Source of the DNA: Candidatus Thorarchaeota archaeon
GTDB lineage: Archaea; Asgardarchaeota; Thorarchaeia; Thorarchaeales; Thorarchaeaceae
DNA length: 64,000 nucleotides
Reading direction: 5' to 3'
NCBI GenBank assembly: GCA_011365025.1
Contig: RDOF01000002.1
Location: 62,001 to 126,000 of the forward strand
Positions 61,501 through 64,000 of the stretch are shown here, one piece after another (within the stretch, counting starts at the first letter, position 1; each line of letters opens with the position of its first letter). The translations under genes were made by a program, and so were the position numbers. The notes under the pieces were generated by a model. It did no database searches. It was given only the letters and a program-made list of their open reading frames with translations, and was not told the DNA's origin.

Positions 61501-62031
61501 CTTTGTGCCGGCTGTGGTAAGTGTGCTGCAGGGTGTCCGTCTGGGGCAATCACCATGAAACACTTCACAGATGACCAAATCATAGCTCAGATACGTGCAG
61601 CTCTGGATGACATGCCCGCCAATGAGATGAGAATACTGACAGTGGTCTGCAACTGGTGTTCGTATGCAGGCGCCGACAGCGCAGGCGTTTCCCGTTTCCA
61701 GCAACCGACCACTGTTCGTGATATTCGGGTGATGTGCACGGGTAGAGTTTCCGTGACACACATTCTTGAGGCCTTCAGACTTGGGGCTGATATGGTGTGG
61801 ATCTCTGGATGTCACTTCGGAGACTGCCATTATGTTGATGGTAATGTTGCCTTTGAGAGAAGATTTGCTATTGCCAAGAGAATTGTGGAGAAGGCTGGCT
61901 TGGAGCCGGACAGACTACAATTCACGCAGATCAGTGCCAGCGAGGGCTCAATCTGGGCTGAGACTGTGAAGAAGCTCTCAGAGCTGGCTGACAAGTTAGG
62001 ACCAAGTCCCCTGAGGCAAAGGAGGCGATAA
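58579..62031 (+). CDS. Fused HdrA-HdrA-FlpD/MvhD electron-transfer flavoprotein
   Basis: 1150 residues from ATG 58579 (GGAGTG about 10 bases upstream). The frame runs further upstream, but that part overlaps the divergent radical SAM gene and has no recognisable domain. Unit 1 has the FAD site IIGAGIAGMRAALDLAEMG, two 4Fe-4S motifs (CTGCGDCERVCP; CIECMTCVKTC), CVGSRDVNHCAYCSRICC, and a second flavin-closing part. Unit 2 has the FAD site VLVIGAGVAGMTAADVIAQKG near 587 and ferredoxin motifs near 940 (CVGCGTCEVNCAY; CAGCGKCAAGCP). The end, about 1017-1150, is an MvhD/FlpD domain (CNWCSYAGAD; SGCHFGDCHYVDGN). Such fusions support flavin-based electron bifurcation between a hydrogenase or other donor, ferredoxin and the HdrB site. 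Confidence 0.9.
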   Translation: MAETSTKPIVIIGAGIAGMRAALDLAEMGVKVFMVEKLPSIGGHMSQLDKTFPTLDCSMCIQGPWMVDCSRHPNIEILAYSEVTDVSGERGDFNVKVLKHSRRVNPEKCTGCGDCERVCPIEVPNEYDMGLKMRKAAYIPFPQAVPNIATVDIENCIECMTCVKTCKAEAINFDIGDETVEINAGSIIMATGYALLDASSVPEYGYGRFPNVVTSLEYERMVSASGPTGGIVMRPSDGREPHRIAFIQCVGSRDVNHCAYCSRICCTYATKEAIITKEHTPEVHIDILYNDMRAFGKGFEEFIVRGETEYAINYVKGLPSEVREDPNTRSLIIKHSDAKGHEVLRDTYDLVVLCPAMVPNSNSELMQKLGLKTDQYGFLMGTPTETVHTGIPGIHMCGACHMPKDIPDSVAQGSAAAAMAAMDIVLPQKAEGEVLTEADLELMAAEPRIGVIVCSCGINIAGTVDVAEVTDYARSLPGVVYAENLLYSCSSDAQEVIKEAIKEHNLNRVVVASCTPRTHEPLFRATIEEAGLNKYLFELANIREHCSWVHQGAKDEATAKASDLVRMSVARARLLEPQEEAVTKIEPTVLVIGAGVAGMTAADVIAQKGFKVLLAEKEDKVGGFLNEIRTVNFDHRPTEDIVKEFEAAIHANPNIELMLESEVVEAKGSVGDFDVTIKTGKSKKEFKVGVVIVATGATALEEKGLYGLRKLDSVVTEVEFNQKLVEGATYKDGETYAVIHCAGSREDGSLEGSRTWCSAICCFVSIEHTLELLEKHPNSRVIHFYRDLRVFYTGEDKYREARKKGVIFVRYDADSPPVVKKGKNKALRVEVRDQVFGADVAVEVDHVRLATAMVPREKNKAVSELFKVPLNMSGFFMEAHPKLRPVDFQTDGVFVAGTATAPKSIGESIAQGRGAASRALIPLVSGIRKAEAIVSVVDPEVCVGCGTCEVNCAYNAIEVVPGDGGHDYAVSNPVLCAGCGKCAAGCPSGAITMKHFTDDQIIAQIRAALDDMPANEMRILTVVCNWCSYAGADSAGVSRFQQPTTVRDIRVMCTGRVSVTHILEAFRLGADMVWISGCHFGDCHYVDGNVAFERRFAIAKRIVEKAGLEPDRLQFTQISASEGSIWAETVKKLSELADKLGPSPLRQRRR

Positions 62032-62032
62032 G

Positions 62033-62551
62033 ATGACAGAGACCTGGGGTCAGTTCAAATCATTTGATGGAAAGAAGTTCGAAGCATTGGACCCTGAGTT
62101 TACCAAAAAGGTTTCAGACCTCCTTGGAGGTCAAGACCTGACAGCATGTTTTCAATGTGCGAAGTGCTCAGCGGGCTGTCCTGTGTCAGATAAAGTGAAT
62201 ATCCAGATTCATGAGGTCATGCGCATGCTCCTCTTTGGTCTGCCTGAAGTATTAGAGACCGATATGGTCTGGCTTTGTACAACCTGCTATACCTGTCAAG
62301 AACGTTGTCCACAGGGTATTGATATCACTGACATTCTCTTTGGCCTGAAGAACATGGCCTTCAAGAAGGGAATCGCGCCGCAGGGCTACATTGCCGCAAG
62401 GCAATCCCTCTATGATGTGGGCAAGCTCTACGAGCCAACCGACTGGGAACGCGAAGAGCTGGAACTTGAGGATGTCCCAGAATTGAATGTCGATGATACA
62501 AAGAAGATACTGGACAAGACTGGGCTAATGAAGTTGGAGGAGGCTGAGTAG
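62033..62551 (+). CDS. HdrC-like iron-sulfur subunit, set 3
   Basis: 172 residues with CFQCAKCSAGCPVSDKVN and CTTCYTCQERCPQGID. It starts immediately after the HdrA stop and precedes HdrB by one base, so A-C-B is one operon. Confidence 0.92.
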   Translation: MTETWGQFKSFDGKKFEALDPEFTKKVSDLLGGQDLTACFQCAKCSAGCPVSDKVNIQIHEVMRMLLFGLPEVLETDMVWLCTTCYTCQERCPQGIDITDILFGLKNMAFKKGIAPQGYIAARQSLYDVGKLYEPTDWEREELELEDVPELNVDDTKKILDKTGLMKLEEAE

Positions 62552-62552
62552 G

Positions 62553-63428
62553 ATGGCGCATACATACGAGGTATTTCTTGGCTGTGCGATACCAAACCGC
62601 TTCAACAACTATGAGGCTTCAATGCGCGAGGTTGCCAAAGAGCTGGGAATCGAGCTCTTGGACTTTGACGGAGCCTCCTGTTGCGGAACCGTTGTGTTGA
62701 AGTCAATCGACGAAAACAGCTGGTTGGCAATGTCGGGACGAAACATCGCATTGGCTGAGAGTCGTGGGCACGACATTGTCACGCCTTGCAATGGCTGTTT
62801 TGGGTCGTTGAAGGACACAGACCATGTGCTGCATGTCGATGACGCACATCGTAAGGCAGTGAATAAAGCCCTGAATCCCTTAGGTCTGGAGTATACTGGA
62901 AAGGCCAAGGTCCGCCATTTCGTGGAAGTATTGTATGACTTGAAGGATGAGATCAAGAAGAGGATTGTAAAACCGCTTGATGGCCTGAGGATTGCCTTCC
63001 ATCCTGGCTGTCATCTTATTCGTCCTTCAAATGTTGCAGGCTTTGATGACCCAGAGCTACCACGAAAGGTGGATGAGCTTCTGGAGCTCACTGGTGCCAG
63101 GAGTGTTCCCTGGGGAATGAAGCTCTCCTGTTGCGGTTCGCCTTTGTTGATTGCAAGTGAAGAGGTGGCTACTAAGATAATCAAGGAGAAAATGGAGTCT
63201 GCAAAAGAGGGCGGTGCAAACTGTCTTGTCACAAATTGCCCAGCTTGCCACACTCAATTCGATGTTCAAGTCCTTGGTCTCAAGGATGACAATGGAGAAT
63301 CGCTGGAACTGCCGGCACTCTTTGTGACACAGGTTCTTGGAATAGCGATGGGCATTGACCCAGAGCAACTTGGGTTCGAGCTCAATAGAGTTTCCCTGGA
63401 CCCAATTGCTGAGATTCTCGGCATTTAG
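62553..63428 (+). CDS. HdrB-like heterodisulfide reductase subunit, set 3
   Basis: 291 residues with two CCG domains (GCAIPNRFN, SCCGTVVL, CNGCFG; GCHLIRPS, SCCGSPLL, CPACHTQ). It ends the HdrA-C-B operon. The SCCG-type motifs differ from the SCCPAPG form of sets 1 and 2, suggesting a different active-site environment or substrate. Confidence 0.92.
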   Translation: MAHTYEVFLGCAIPNRFNNYEASMREVAKELGIELLDFDGASCCGTVVLKSIDENSWLAMSGRNIALAESRGHDIVTPCNGCFGSLKDTDHVLHVDDAHRKAVNKALNPLGLEYTGKAKVRHFVEVLYDLKDEIKKRIVKPLDGLRIAFHPGCHLIRPSNVAGFDDPELPRKVDELLELTGARSVPWGMKLSCCGSPLLIASEEVATKIIKEKMESAKEGGANCLVTNCPACHTQFDVQVLGLKDDNGESLELPALFVTQVLGIAMGIDPEQLGFELNRVSLDPIAEILGI

Positions 63429-63454
63429 AATACCATTAGTCAGGCTGGATGATG

Positions 63455-64000
63455 CTAGGACATTGTCTTGTTCTCACCATAGAAGAGCTCACCTAGGCTC
63501 TTCATTGCATCACGTACACATTCCTTCTTCCCGCTCACCTGTAAATGATGGTCACCATCAAGGTGAATCAACACGCCGCAGTGCTCTGCAAGTTCCGAAA
63601 CAACTTCCACGGGAATATCTTCAGGAAGACGGATGCGAAAGAATGCTACATCCTTCTCTCTGGGAATATCTGAGATAGGTGTCTTTGCCTCTTTTTCCGG
63701 CTCCGTTTCACTTTGAATGGCCTCGTCGAATCGCTCTTCCCATTGCTTTCGATAATCTACACCCTCTTTCTCCTCAGCCCATACCATCAGGACTTCTCGG
63801 AGACTCTGTATCTTAGTTTCCATTTCATATCTAAGAGTAGTATCGTGCTGGTCGGTGGCCTTGATGTCCTCTTCAAATCCGCCAAGATACTCGATGACCA
63901 TCTTGGCATTTCGAAGGTCGGCATAGGTCAGGTCGGGAATGAACACATCCTTGGACCTTAGCTCTCCAAGAAGACCGTTTAGCACCATCCATCCTGCTCT
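63455..64000 (-). CDS. Conserved archaeal hypothetical protein (possibly DUF2096), N-terminus beyond window
   Basis: At least 177 residues on the minus strand. The frame is open past an ATG at 63988 to the right edge, reading GWMVLNGLLGELRSKDVFIP, so the true start may be outside. A helical N-terminal half (DLRNAKMVIEYLGGFEEDIKA) and a C-terminal beta-rich part with DHHLQVSGKKECVRDAMKSL are seen. It resembles the archaeal DUF2096 family as I remember it, which I cannot check. No catalytic motif is visible. Confidence 0.5.
   Translation of the reverse strand, partial: RAGWMVLNGLLGELRSKDVFIPDLTYADLRNAKMVIEYLGGFEEDIKATDQHDTTLRYEMETKIQSLREVLMVWAEEKEGVDYRKQWEERFDEAIQSETEPEKEAKTPISDIPREKDVAFFRIRLPEDIPVEVVSELAEHCGVLIHLDGDHHLQVSGKKECVRDAMKSLGELFYGENKTMS

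Overview
The window reads as archaeal chromosomal DNA, most likely from an Asgard-type archaeon (Thorarchaeota-like is my best guess). This is inferred from the gene set: heterodisulfide-reductase-type HdrABC, a group 4 [NiFe] hydrogenase, a four-subunit 2-oxoacid:ferredoxin oxidoreductase, TrmB- and Lrp-type regulators, class II photolyase and archaeal TATA promoters. No rRNA, tRNA or ribosomal marker is present, so the taxonomy is not proven. The metabolic picture is anaerobic and ferredoxin-centred, with fatty-acyl/aryl-CoA chemistry.

Layout. 0-5 kb: the end of an aspartoacylase-like gene, small DNA-binding proteins, a TrmB-MEDS regulator, TspO and MsrA. 5-13 kb: an acidic surface protein, photolyase, a beta-helix surface protein, a PPOX-fold protein and an M1 aminopeptidase with HEAT repeats. 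13-21 kb: S-adenosylhomocysteine hydrolase divergent from a double Lrp-like regulator, a gamma-carbonic-anhydrase-like protein, a HemW-like radical SAM protein, and a class III aminotransferase with a kinase-like partner. 21-25 kb: two tandem acyl-CoA ligases and a DUF998 protein. 25-29 kb: a 2-hydroxyacyl-CoA dehydratase / benzoyl-CoA-reductase-type enzyme with its ATPase activator. 28.7-32.9 kb: a six-gene group 4 hydrogenase that includes a NuoA-like subunit and lacks antiporter subunits. 32.9-34.3 and 46.7-48.2 kb: the two halves of one kor operon (D-A and B-C), separated by a 12.4-kb island. 48-55 kb: membrane-tethered regulators, surface proteins and two HdrC-HdrB pairs around a radical SAM gene. 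55-64 kb: a frameshifted acidic surface protein, another radical SAM gene, and an HdrA(double)-FlpD fusion with a third HdrC-HdrB pair.

The most unusual region is the island at 34.4-46.7 kb. One complete gene (40680-43913) encodes a secreted caspase-like ectodomain with two beta-sandwich repeats, then a GC-rich linker, then a multi-helix membrane tail. Six more copies of the linker lie around it. Three lead into long alternative membrane tails that lack a convincing start of their own, and each of these is followed by a small membrane protein with a possible or clear ribosome binding site. The other three are decayed remnants. Every tail left of the head is on the minus strand and every tail to its right is on the plus strand, so all tails point away from a single central head and its promoter. 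Recombination between inverted linkers would flip the head and fuse it to a different tail. I propose a head-inversion tail-switching system, comparable in logic to shufflons and to orphan C-terminal tips of Rhs proteins. This is an inference from sequence layout. No recombinase gene is visible in the window.

Functionally, the Kor, hydrogenase and Hdr modules would exchange electrons through ferredoxin. The acyl-CoA ligases and the dehydratase would supply or consume CoA-activated acids.
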